A stretch of DNA of 64,000 nucleotides from Coenobita brevimanus. Its lineage: Eukaryota; Arthropoda; Malacostraca; Decapoda; Coenobitidae. Within the stretch, counting starts at the first letter, position 1. Each line of letters opens with the position of its first letter. The notes under the pieces were generated by a model. That model worked only from the letters and a program-made list of their open reading frames with translations. It made no database searches and had not been told where the DNA came from. The DNA is taken from NCBI GenBank assembly GCA_032717465.1, contig CM064690.1:9810093-9874092 (forward strand), in the 5' to 3' direction. The position numbers and the translations under genes are program-made. Below are positions 24,290 through 34,800 of this stretch, one piece after another.

Positions 24290-25104
24290 TTAGTTTATTG
24301 TATTTTTTTTTTAATTTTCTTTGTTTTATATTTTTTATACCTTATATTATAAAGAAAAACCAAAAGACCTTAAAACTAATCACCTAACAGACAAATCGCT
24401 AACCTATACTAAATCCTTCAGGTGTCCTCCATTCATTAAAAATCTGTAACACTTGGACCTGAACACCTATAGGTTGAAGTTTAGGTGGAAATAACTCTGG
24501 GGAAGCAAGTTCCAAAACCATAAAGTGCGAGGAATAAAAGACTTCTGATAGGAGGAAGTTCTGCAATACGGCAGTGCGACATTCCAGTCATGAGTGCTAC
24601 CAAATGCCCGTGTTGCACAGGGGAAGGAATGGAGAGGTGGCACAACAGATGCAGCTTCGTTCGAGCATTTGCCGTAAAAGTATCTGTAAAATAATGCAAG
24701 GGAGGCAACATTCCCTCTTACCAGTTGAGGAGGTAGTTCATTTGTAATAGCAGGGTTATTAATAGTTCTAACAGCTTTGTTTTGATTTTTGTCTAGTTGC
24801 TTTAGCACAACCTCCCCACATTCACTCCACAATGGGTGAACACTATTCCAGCTGAGAGTGCACCTGACTCTTTTAAAGTGTAGCTAACTGCTCGTCAGCG
24901 AAGAAGCTACGAACTCTGTACAATAATCCAAGTTTCTTTGAGGTAGTTTTAGCAAGTGATCTGACATGAGAGGTCCAGCTGAAGTCATTGTGAAGTGAAA
25001 CACAGAGAATTTCAATCATTTGGAGATAGGAATATTAGTAACACTAAAGGTAATACAGGAATCTGGAAATAGCTGTTTATTAGCAAACCGTATATATTTG
25101 GTTT
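24287..25104 (-). pseudogene. LINE-E copy 2, C-terminal fragment
   Basis: The minus strand encodes a segment close to the C-terminal region of LINE-E copy 1: ECGEVVLKQLDKNQNKAV, INNPAITNELPP, VASLALFYRYFYGKC and HDWNVALPYCRTSSYQ (24467-24832). It continues with damage to about 25104, where a (TA)n tract begins. The left side is T-rich and could hold the tail. RT core motifs are absent. Inactive. Confidence 0.8.
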
Positions 25105-25130
25105 CATTATATATAGATATATATATATAT

Positions 25131-25182
<52 letters not shown>
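25105..25182. repeat. (TA)n microsatellite with TAGA variants
   Basis: Interrupts the 5' side of the LINE-E fragment and precedes the Penelope-like element. Confidence 0.9.
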
Positions 25183-25184
<2 letters not shown>

Positions 25185-25291
25185 TGGCAACTGATGATCC
25201 AGCAGGGAACCTCTCACTATTAATGAATATACAGTTCGTAATTCGATAGCCTTTCACAAAAAGTTAGGAAATTATGTTGCTCTCATCCGGT

Positions 25292-26900
25292 TTATATGGC
25301 CAGTATTGATATAAAAAGTTTGTTTACCAATATTCTCCACGATGAGACAGTACAAATATGTAAAGATAACTCTTTTGCAAGCCTTGACGAGTTCTTAAAT
25401 TTCACCTTAAATATCTTATTGAATTTGCAAAGATTTATTTTTTGTTTAACAATAACTATTATAAAGAAGTTGATGGGGTTGCAATTGGTTCTTCTTTGGG
25501 TCCTTCCTTGGGTACTTCTTTGTCCTATGAGGTGTCATGGCTTAAAGACAGTCCTCCTCACTTTAAACCATTGCTGTACCGTAGATATGTTGATGACTGT
25601 TTTAGTTTTTTAGGCAGTCTGGTCATGTAAATGATTTTTTGAATTACATTAATATTAAACACCCAAATATTGACTTCACTGTAGAAATAGAAAAGGGCTT
25701 CCTTTCCTTGATGCATTAGTCCATAGACATGACTCCAGCTTCAGTAGGCTACCTCTGTTTATAGGAAGAGTACCTTTACAGGACTTGGTCTTAATTTTTT
25801 GTCTTTTGTACCCAGGGTCTTTAAACTCAGCTCCATTAAGACTTTATTATTCGGAAGTTATAATCTTTCCTCAGATTGGAATTTGTTCCATCTAGAAATT
25901 ACTAGGTTTAGAATATATTTCTTGAATAATGGACACCCTTTTAATATTTTCATAAATTCCTGGACAAATTATTCGGTTGCACAAATCCTGTTTCTTTAGC
26001 TCCCAAACAAGAATTTTACATTAGTCTCCCTTATTATGGGCAAATCAGTTCTCTCATCAGAAAAGAATTAAATAAACTGCTTAACCCTCAAACAGTACAC
26101 CTGGGTCTGAGAGACCCGGCCACTTTTTGCCACTTACTGGTTCAGCAACTACTATATGCCAGGGACCCCTGTCCTTCCCAATAGCTTCCTAAGTTTGGAT
26201 GCCCATGCTAAAGGTGGCTGTGTTGTTTTCCAGGTCTCCTTCTGTTTTGGTGTATAACACACTAAAGTCGTGGTCGGGTCTGTGAGACCCAGGTGTACTG
26301 GATAAGGGGGACTGAAATTTACTGTTGTGTGATGCAAATTTTTTCACTCTGTGAATTGCCCTCTCCACACCACGAAGACCCTTCATGCTACTAGCTTTGA
26401 CAGCAGTGTGAGCATCATTGTGTCGTTTCTTTTCTTATGGGGTCCATGTAAACAGAAACTGTACAGATTTTTTTCAAAAATTTGCCTAAAATGCTTTAAA
26501 TATGTTAATTTTAATTGTATATTCATTATTGCATAGTAAATTGAACCAAAAAGGTTGTAGATTGGTCAAAGATTCAGTAAATAAAACACAAGTATTTTTT
26601 TTTATTTTTCTATTTTGTGGGTCTGTGAGACCCAGGTGTCCTGATGGTGTATAGGCGCAACTAGGTGTATTAATGCAGTTTATCCATAGGTTTAATTTAG
26701 GTTCACTTTTACTAAGTCAGATACTATTCGATCCTTCTTTAGGTATAAGGATAGAATCCCAAAGGTTTAATGCTCTAACATTACATATAAGTTTAATTGT
26801 TCCTACTGTAATAAAGGATATATTGGGAGTTCTGTTCGAAACCTGAAAATTAGGATGTTGGAACACAAAGGCCTGTCATATAGAAACACATTAGCACTAT
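25292..26900 (+). pseudogene. Penelope-like RT and GIY-YIG endonuclease, broken
   Basis: Visible RT segments: MASIDIKSLFTNI at about 25297; FNNNYYKEVDGVAIGSSLGP at about 25444-25505; YRRYVDDCF at about 25577-25603 with the catalytic YVDD intact; then PNIDFTVEIEKG, HRHDSSFS, GLNFLSFVPRVFKL and ISLPYYGQ. The C-terminal part has RYKDRIPK, then TYKFNCSYCNKGYIGSSV (about 26782-26835) and LKIRMLEHKG, which fits the Cys-containing GIY-YIG domain of this class. Frameshifts near 25435 and elsewhere and a transposon insertion at 26081 inactivate it. The family is related to telomerase RT and is distinct from LINE RTs. Confidence 0.83.
26081..26673. mobile_element. piggyBac-like non-autonomous element in the Penelope-like element
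   Basis: TTAA occurs at both edges (26081-26084 and 26670-26673). Removing 26085-26669 plus one TTAA restores the host reading frame (KLLNAVYP context), which supports a real insertion. The left end is CCCTCAAACAGTACACCTGG. The interior holds three copies of a palindromic GGGTCT-N-AGACCC motif joined to ACACC/GGTGT: near 26102-26121 in one orientation, and near 26274-26297 and 26620-26640 in the other. The extreme right end does not match the left end well, so the terminal repeats are imperfect. No transposase frame is visible. 585 bp. Confidence 0.78.
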
Positions 26901-27356
26901 CAAACCCCCCCTTCTTGGAAATTAGGGAACATTAATTTGTTTCGGGTCATTGTTTTGATCTGGATGATTTTGACATTTTAATAACATCATGATAAAACTA
27001 GTCTTAGAATAGCGAAATCATTGTTTGTACATGACTTAAAGCGTTCACTGAATATCTATGATTCTTCCAGTAAATTATTTACCCACTGACCCATTGTGAT
27101 TCGATTCAGCAGACTCATACAGCTCAACCAAGTTTACTTTTTCATCGGCATTTGTGTACTGATCAGTGGCTTTGTGTAGGTGTGTTCGTGTAGCCTTGTG
27201 TAAATTAGGTCTTTAGTAATTTGTGAAAGAAATGTAATTTTTTTGAAACTTCATTTAAAAATTTGTTTTGTATATATTTTAGTGGTCTTTAGTATTTTGT
27301 GAATGAGGTGTAATTTTTGGCAACTTTTTGTTTTAATTCATTTTGAATATATTTTA

Positions 27357-27409
27357 CAGTAGATCTGTCTGATGATGGGAGATTGGATTACCTCGAAACG
27401 TCTCTACTG
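27357..27409 (+). ncRNA. Hammerhead-ribozyme-like motif of the Penelope-like element
   Basis: CAGTAGA (27357-27363) can pair with TCTACTG (27403-27409) as stem I. The conserved core elements CTGATGA (27369-27375) and GAAAC (27395-27399) followed by GTC (27400-27402) lie between in the right order. Stem III would be minimal (ACGT), as in Penelope-associated hammerheads that are thought to act as dimers. Stem II (27376-27394) pairs poorly, with only a short G/C helix, so this copy may be degenerate. Known role of such motifs: self-cleavage of element RNA. Confidence 0.5.
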
Positions 27410-27420
27410 CAATAAATAGC

Positions 27421-27516
27421 GAACATGGTCCCAGTTCATCGTATCCTTGTCCTGGTCTTCAGTTTTATAGAGAGAGAGAAAGACAGAAAGACCGGTATAC
27501 ACACATGCACTCTTTC

Positions 27517-27557
<41 letters not shown>

Positions 27558-27869
27558 GTGTCCCTTTGGGTACTCATTTCATTCAATATATACGATCATA
27601 AATACTTATCATAAAACTACACCCACTGCTGCCACCGCAACTGACTCATCATTATCATACATACACACACACATCTTCGTCAGCTGCCTAGTATGTTTGT
27701 TTATTTTTGTTTTCCTTCACACGTTCATCTTATGTCAACACCACCACATGTAGACTAAATGCTTGGATACAGTTATTTGAACGGGTACATGGGTAGATAG
27801 GAATTGTATACAAACGGCCCTGTTAATGTACAATAATATGATAAGCCTGGCTTGGCACAGAATGGGGCT
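27421..27869. other. Unassigned sequence with (TG)n tract
   Basis: A TG tract at about 27519-27560 is the only notable feature. Confidence 0.6.
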
Positions 27870-28285
27870 TTGGCTGGGTTGTTGATTGTCTTATTTTTAT
27901 TCCTGCCTCAGAGTCTTGCGACAGTTCCAGGAAAACCAGAGACTGTGCCAGGTTATGTGTCCTGGCATGAGCCATTGCTGATAGAAAAAAAAAAATCCAT
28001 ATCCTTTATGCACAGTAGAAGTCAGCAAGTGTCATCAGTATTATTGCTGTCATTATTATCATTACTATTAGTCTCCACCTATAACATAGGCGGAGACTAT
28101 TGTTGCTGCTGGTATTATTATTCCAGCCAACAGTCTCGCGACTATTCCAGAAGAGCCGGGGGCTGCGGAAGGAATCTGAAGGGCCCAGGTTATGGGTCCT
28201 GGTATTTGCCATTGTTGATAGAAAAAAATTCCAAATCCTTTAAGTGCAGTGGCAGATAAAGTCATATCAGTATTATGAGTGAACG
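27870..28285. repeat. Diverged tandem duplication (~225 bp period) with a central hairpin
   Basis: Two units share blocks such as CAGTCTCGCGAC/CAGAGTCTTGCGAC, CCAGGTTATG-GTCCTGG, GCCATTG-TGATAGAAAAAA and a CCTTTA-GCA-AGT stretch (unit 1 about 27870-28035, unit 2 about 28094-28275). Between them, 28069-28082 and 28086-28099 form a 14-bp inverted repeat with one mismatch and a 3-base loop. Confidence 0.7.
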
Positions 28286-28493
28286 AGATAAGGTGGCCGT
28301 GTCTGCTGGAGATTTCAGTGGGACCTGAGTAAGTAACCTGAAATTGAAACTTGGCAGACCGACTCATAAGAGTTTACTAGTTTCGTTTTATTTTAATAAT
28401 TCTAGTCTCCCCAAGAGGGTCAAGGTCATTGTAAAAAACAGTAGGTGGATACTAATGTCTGTCCACAGGACAGTTACAGGGTTCAAGTTATTA

Positions 28494-29255
28494 TTAACCC
28501 GTCACGTCCCGAGGTTTTCCGCACCTCTGACATCCCCCAGTCCCGAGGTATTTTCAAAAAATTTTTTTTTGGCTAAAACCTCCGCTTTTGGTGAGAAATA
28601 TCGAAAATTCATAGAGAAATCGCTCACCTGAGGTTTAAAATACTCAATCCAGGTAGGAGTTCCTCCTTACCTGACTGGGTTTTCTAACATGCTGGCACCA
28701 AAGAAAACGAGTTCTATGGGAGGGTAACACTTTTATCCACTCATAAACAGTATTTATTTACTTGGTACAAATTTATATGTAGTATGAGAGCATATTGGTT
28801 TTCAAGCAGTAATATAGGCATTATAAGCATTGTTTCACTCACTAACTAATCACCATTCATGACCTTTTTTTTCCCACATTACCTGATCATCATTTCTGAC
28901 TATTTCTTCCTCTAATGCTATGTAATCCTTGTCCTCCACATTGTCATCGATTGGGGAATCACTCTGGCCCTGAATGTCTTTATTGGCCAGGTCACTGGTA
29001 ACAGGTGAATTGCCGAGACAATGGCGTGAGGGGGGACGGGGGGGGTTTTGCGGTGTAAGGCATTGTCCCTGCTTGGGATCTTGTAGAGGAATAGAGGAAG
29101 GTGTCCCGTGTATACATACGAAAAATCATGCGCAAAAATTGAAAATTGTGCAAATTAGGGACCTTGCAATTGCACGACATACCGGTACATCGCCAGGACT
29201 GGCAAATGCAAATCGTTGCAACGTACCCATACGTCGACGGGACGGGGCGGGTTAA
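28494..29255 (-). mobile_element. piggyBac-type element with TTAA target duplications
   Basis: TTAA at 28494-28497 and 29252-29255 flanks a 754-bp interval. The left end reads CCCGTCACGTCCCG and the right end read inward is CCCGCCCCGTCCCG, so the terminal repeats match apart from two bases. On the minus strand near 28880-28990 an acidic coding-like segment (DSPIDDNVEDKDYIALEEE) resembles the acidic N-terminus of piggyBac transposases. The catalytic core is absent, so this is an internally deleted, non-autonomous copy. Confidence 0.78.
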
Positions 29256-29297
29256 TATAATAATCATTATTATTGTTATCACTGTGAGAAGGATATA

Positions 29298-30635
29298 AGA
29301 TGTATATGGCATTCATGGATCTGGAAAAAATCATACGACAAAGTAGACAGAGAGGGATTGTGGAGGGTTTTGCACATGTACGGTGTAGATGGTAAGCTGC
29401 TAGGTGCAGTCAAGAGTTTTTATGATGGTAGTGAAACATGTGTAAGGGTTAATGGGCATCTAAGTGAATGGTTCACAGTCGGCGTGGGCATGCGAGAAGG
29501 TTGTGTGACGTCCCCATGGTTGTTCAATATATATATACTGTATAGGGATGGGGTGATGAGTAAAGTAAAAACATGAGTAATGGAGAGTGAGATGGCGTTG
29601 GTAATGAATGGTGATGGATGGAAAATCCCAAAATTGCTGTATGCAGATGATGCAGTACTACTTGCAAAGACCAGGCAAGAACTTGGTAGACTAGTGCAGA
29701 GTTTTGCTGATGCAGAGAGTACATGTAGAAAAGAGTAATGTGATGGTTATCGAGAGAACAGGCGACTCCCAGTAGGATGTTACAGTGAATGGAGAGACTG
29801 GAATTGGTGAGAGTTCAAATAGCTGGGAACAGTGATAGAAAAGAGAGGAAAATGTGCAAAAGAAGTGGAGAGTCGAGTGACACAAGGAAGAAAAGTAGCT
29901 GGTGCAATGAAGGTCTTGATAAGAAACAGAGGCTTGAATGTTGCAGCTGCAAGAGGCTTACATGAAGGAGTGTTAGTGCCAACCTTAACATATAGATGTG
30001 AGACTATGGTGTGGCATGAAATTGAAAAGTCAGGAGTGAGAGCAATGAAGATGGGGCTGCTGAGGAATGTATGTGGAGTACAGAGAGTGGATAGGATACG
30101 AAATAATGTGATTCGTGAAAGATGTAGAGTGAGGAAGTCGATAGACACCAGAACTGAAGACAGTGTACTGAGATGGTATGGTCATGTGGATAGAATGGAT
30201 AACAATAGAGTGGTGAAAAAGTATATCTGTGTGAATTTGAAGGAGGGAGGAGGCGAGGTAGGCCGAGGAGAAGATGGAGAGATATGGTGGATGAGTGTGT
30301 GAGGAAGAGAGGTTTGGAAGTCGGTGAGGTTAGGGAACTGACGAGATCGCGCTGGCTGAATGAATATTGTGAGAAGTGCATGATCAGGGATTTGGCACCC
30401 CTTTTTAATATGGCAGCGTCCAGACTGACTCTATCGGATACGTTTATGTGAAGCTACAGAACGTGGTGAATGTTTTTGGTTGTATCGGATGGAGCCAGGA
30501 TTCCAGGAGCTTGAATTATGAGTGAATGGATGCATGGCCCATTGGACTGGGCAAATCTGGGCTGTCTGGACATTGCTACTCCTCACCCTTCCCTAGGGCG
30601 GGAAGGAAGGTCTGAATGATGATGATGATGGTTGT
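29298..30635 (+). pseudogene. RTE-like LINE (LINE-D) copy 1, RT remnant
   Basis: The plus strand carries a broken RT: MAFMDLEK near 29309; LWRVLHMYGVDGKLLGAVKSF with FYDGSETCVRVNG (29353-29455); a GVGMREGCVTSPWLFNIY segment at about 29480-29535; YADDAVLLA near 29641; then after a frameshift TQGRKVAGAMKVLIRNRG, GVLVPTLTY, and VLRWYGHVDRMDNNRV (to about 30215). It is followed by a 3' region ending in a (GAT)n tract at about 30617-30630. Many stops and shifts break it. The domain order and C-terminal signature match LINE-D copy 2 at 53392-54250. Clade assignment to RTE-like is from memory of the motif style and is moderate. Confidence 0.78.
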
Positions 30636-30639
30636 TATT

Positions 30640-30932
30640 ATTATTATTAGTTGTTGTTGTGGTGGTAGTAGTGGCTGCAGGAGCAGCAGCAGCAGTAATT
30701 ATGAGCAAGTGAGTGCAGCGAGCAAAGCCAGCAAGCATAGCAAAGTGATGTTTACTCTACTTTTACCTGAGAAATGAGCGGCCTGACAAAACCTGGCCTG
30801 GCCCGACATGAAACAGCCCGACTGCGGTGGTTTTCTGAGACTAATAACTTTTCTGCTATGTGAGCTAGAGATAAAGTCTTTCAGCAGGTAGTAGATACAT
30901 TCAATAAATTTTTTTTTCTCTCTCTCTCTCTC

Positions 30933-31016
<84 letters not shown>
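30640..31016. repeat. Repeat C copy 2, left part, ending in (TA)n
   Basis: The blocks match 12045-12240 (GTA/GCA flank, GAGCAA motifs, GGCCCGAC-type block, CTAATAACTTT, ATACATTCAATAA). A (CT)n and (TA)n tract (about 30912-31016) follows, and the LTR element starts in it. The copy resumes at 36496. Confidence 0.65.
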
Positions 31017-31020
<4 letters not shown>

Positions 31021-31803
31021 ACGGAACAGAGAAAGATAATGTACACTTTAAGTGAGAATACGAAGAGTCACCAATTGTCCCGTAAAGTTCCAGGTTCAAA
31101 ACAAAAGAGTTAGGTTAAATTACAAGTTAAAGTTTAATGCACAAACTAACAACAAAACATTCAGGACTCATAAGGATAATGTAATGGCAAATAAACAGGT
31201 TAAATATATGGTTAACTGCAATAGCCTGTATTAACACGAAATTAGCAAGAGTAAATTTATCTAAGTCAGCCCTATTAAATGAGATACCAGATAATACTCA
31301 GTGAATGCCAGATAAATAATTACAGATACAAACTATTATCAAAAATGACTGACAAAGAACCCTACATAAATTACAAACTTCACTAGGCCTACAAATTAAA
31401 CTTATGCTATACAGTACAAGAAAAAAATACAACAACAGTTATACTCAAATTACACACAGCTGCTAGATGGTTGGAGACTTCTTGAGCACTCACAATAATA
31501 ATATCTGTACAGGGGAGGACAGAGATGTGAACAAAATGAGGAGCAGATCTAAGTGGCCATGATGCAGAGACTGAGCTCATTATAAAGGGGCCAGCAGAGC
31601 CTGATACAACTTGTAATAAGGACGCGCAAATGAAGCGATGGGGACAAACGGTCGAAAATCCCGCACTGAATAACAGAAAGGACGACTTACTCTACTATAA
31701 CGGTAGAAGGGGGGGACTGAGGCAGAACACGCTCGTGATCAAACATGCAGCAACTGTGCGTTAAAATTACACAAAGGATGATGAAATCATAGGCTATGTA
31801 ACA
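31017..31803 (-). repeat. 3' LTR of LTR element copy 1
   Basis: 787 bp with the TG...CA boundary rule and 6-bp terminal inverted repeats TGTTAC/GTAACA. In the element's own direction this is the downstream LTR. It supplies the stop codon (31794-31796) of the long frame. Confidence 0.93.
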
Positions 31804-34800
31804 CCTCCCCACAAAGAAAAAAGAAATTTACAAAGGAAATTTCTTATTACTCTAAAACAATCTGTATATGGCATTACAGACCATGCAAAGGTCTTTCCTA
31901 ATGTTACAAAACATGAGATCTCCCTAGCACGTTCAGTCATAGGTACTTGCCAGTATCCCTTTAACAAATCAAACTTACTTATGTACCTAGCCTTTCCGAT
32001 CTTGTCTATGCAATCTTCCACACGAGGGAGAGGGTAAGTGTCTGTTTTGGTTATCTGATTAACACGTCTGTAGTCAATGCAAAGCTTCTGTGACCCACCT
32101 GGCTTAGGGACTAAAGTGACAGGAGAACTCCACTCGCTCTGACAGGGCTCAATCATCTTGTGGTCCAACAGGTAGCCAAGCTCCTTCTGGATGAGAGGAA
32201 CTTTCACTGGGTTCACACGGTAAGGAGGCAATTTAATTGGCTTTGCGTCTCCAACATCGACATCATGCATCAACACAGTGGTTCTTCCTGGAGTAGCACA
32301 GAACACTTGCGGGTACTCCTGCAGTAATGCCGAAAACTCCTGCCTTTCCTTGGGTGGTAGATGAGAAAGCTTAGTCTGGAGATCATTCATGATATCAGGA
32401 TTCTTCCCCAAACTATCACTCAGGCTCATACTGCATGGGAGAACTTCACTTGTAGACTCGGGTGGAACAGCTACAGTGCAGACTGGATTATTTTCGTCCC
32501 GCCTGTGATATAACTTTAGCATGTTGATGTGACATAGTTGCTTGCTCTTTCTACGATCTGGTGTGGCGATGACATAGTTGACATCACTGAGTTTCTTCTC
32601 CACGAAATAAGGACCACTAAACTTGGCTTGAAGAGGTTGCCCATGAACTGGTAGCAGAATCAAAACCTGATCTCCTGGCTGAAAGTGGCGTAACCTGGAC
32701 TTCTTATCATACCAAGTCTTCATCTTCTCCTGAGCAGCTCCTAAATTCTCTCTCGCCAGCTGTAAAGCAGTGGACAGCCGTTCTTTGAACTTCATCACAT
32801 ACTCCAGCAGGTTGACGTCATCTTCCTCCGACAGCCAGCATTCCTTGAGTAGCTTAAGGGGTCCTCTTACTTCATGGCCAAACAGTAGTTCAAAAGGTGA
32901 GAAGCCCAGTGATTCATTTGGAGATTCTCTTGCAGCAAACACAACGAATGGAAGACCTTTATCCCAGTCTTTCTGATGTTCCAAACAGTATTTCTTGAGC
33001 ATCGATTTGAGTGTTTGATGATATCTCTCCAACGCTCCTTGGGTCTGGGGATGGTAAGCTGAAGACGTGATCTGGGTGATGCCCAACTCTTTCAGAGACT
33101 GCTTGAAAACGTTTGACATGAAATTACTTCCCCGGTCTGACGGTACCTCTTTGGGCAGACCAAACTTTGTGAAGAACCCTAGCATTTCCTTAACTACGTT
33201 CTTTGCTGAGATGTTTCTAAGTGGAATGGCTTCAGGATAACGAGTAGCCATATCAATCATGGTCAACACATAAGAAAATCCTGAAGAAGTCTTAGGAACA
33301 GGGCCCACAATATCCACCATCACACGGGTGAAAGGCGCCTCAAAAGGAGGAATGGGAACTAGAGGTGCAACCTTTTCGGTCTGATTACACTTCCCCACAA
33401 CTTGACAGGTGTGACAAGACTTACAATACCAGGAAACATCCCTGAAGATACCTGGCCAGTAGAAGTGTTTCAAAATGCGTGCCACAGTCTTCCTCACTCC
33501 AAGGTGTCCTGCCAAACTGGAATCATGAGCCACTCGAATGATATCCTGCCTACAAACACGAGGGATGACAACTTGATGTACAACCTCCCATTCACAGTCG
33601 GCTGATGCTGTTGGGGGTCTCCACTTCCTCATAAGTACTCCTGACTTTACATAATAACAAGTAGAAGCACCGGCTGACTCTTCTTCACTGTAAGCAGAGT
33701 TAGCTAGCCCTTTCAACTCAGGGTCAGCAACCTGCAACTCAACCAACTCTTGACGAGACAAATTATCAACACTACGGGGTACTGCCTCATCTGGTGAGTG
33801 GTCCAAATTAGCAAGAAAAGTGTCAGCTAGGATAACATCATCATCATCATTATCCTCTAAATCACCAGTAACTTTAGACTTAGCCCTAGTGACAGCACAT
33901 GCAGGGAACACATCAGGGACATCACAATCCTGGGACGCAGCCACTGGCTCACTAGACAACTGAGGAGCTGGACACACTTGACTTCCACCAATATCATTTC
34001 CAAGTAAGAAAGTTACACCTGACATTGGGAGTGTCTCAACCAACCCAACCATAACAGAACCATTAACAAAACCAGACTCTAAATTCACTCTGCACAGAGG
34101 GACAGAGAAGTAATTATTCCCTACACCTTGTAAGATTACAGTTTCATCAGAGGAATTAACATTAGAGCCTAGAACACTGGTCAGCATAAGGGATTGGCAA
34201 GCACCTGTATCACGATATATTTGAACTGACTTCCTGTCATTACTGTCCAGAGGACTGACAAAACCATCAGACAGGAAATTAGCACATGAACTCTTGAGAG
34301 TGTCACCCACGTTACTGCTCAAAAGAGGAGCTCCATCATGAGAGTTTAAGTTACCCCTCAAAGCAGGTTCAGTTAACTCAGTTAAAGAATTCTGGGAACT
34401 CTCAAGAGTGGACACTAGACCAATTGACTGAATATTTAAAGACTCCTTTTTGTTCACATCACGCTGTCTCCTGAAACATCTCTCCGTAGTATGACCAAGC
34501 TTACTACAATAAGTACATTTACTTTTCTGAAATCTAGAGGTGAAGCTGGTATTTACTTCCTGAGAAACATCATCCTTATTCTCTTTCCTGTTACCTGTAC
34601 TCTGAGTAGAGGCAACGTACTTACTCTCAGCTTTCCCTTTTTCTCTAGAATATCTCTTGTGAGTGAGAACATACTCATCAGCTAAAACTGCAGCATCAGA
34701 CAAATTATCTATTCTTTTCTCATCAAGATATAGGCTTACATCTTTATAAATACACCTTTTGAAATCCTCCAGCAAAATCATCTGCTTAAATTTACCAAAA

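Larger units (their letters stand above)
25260..27420 (+). mobile_element. Penelope-like retroelement, split by a piggyBac-like insertion
   Basis: The plus strand carries an RT (25292-26080), a GIY-YIG-like endonuclease segment (about 26690-26900), an AT-rich 3' region and a hammerhead-like motif at 27357-27409. This combination of RT, GIY-YIG and hammerhead motif is characteristic of Penelope-like elements. The RT segment stops at 26080 and the frame resumes at 26674 once the TTAA-flanked insertion is set aside. The 5' part is missing or unrecognised. Confidence 0.85.

Noticed and set aside
32770..32976. Plus-strand small frames repeated in both LTR elements (also 33402-33605, 60399-60602 and 61028-61231)
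   Set aside because: They are antisense to the Gag-PR-IN frame, and duplication of the element explains their conservation.
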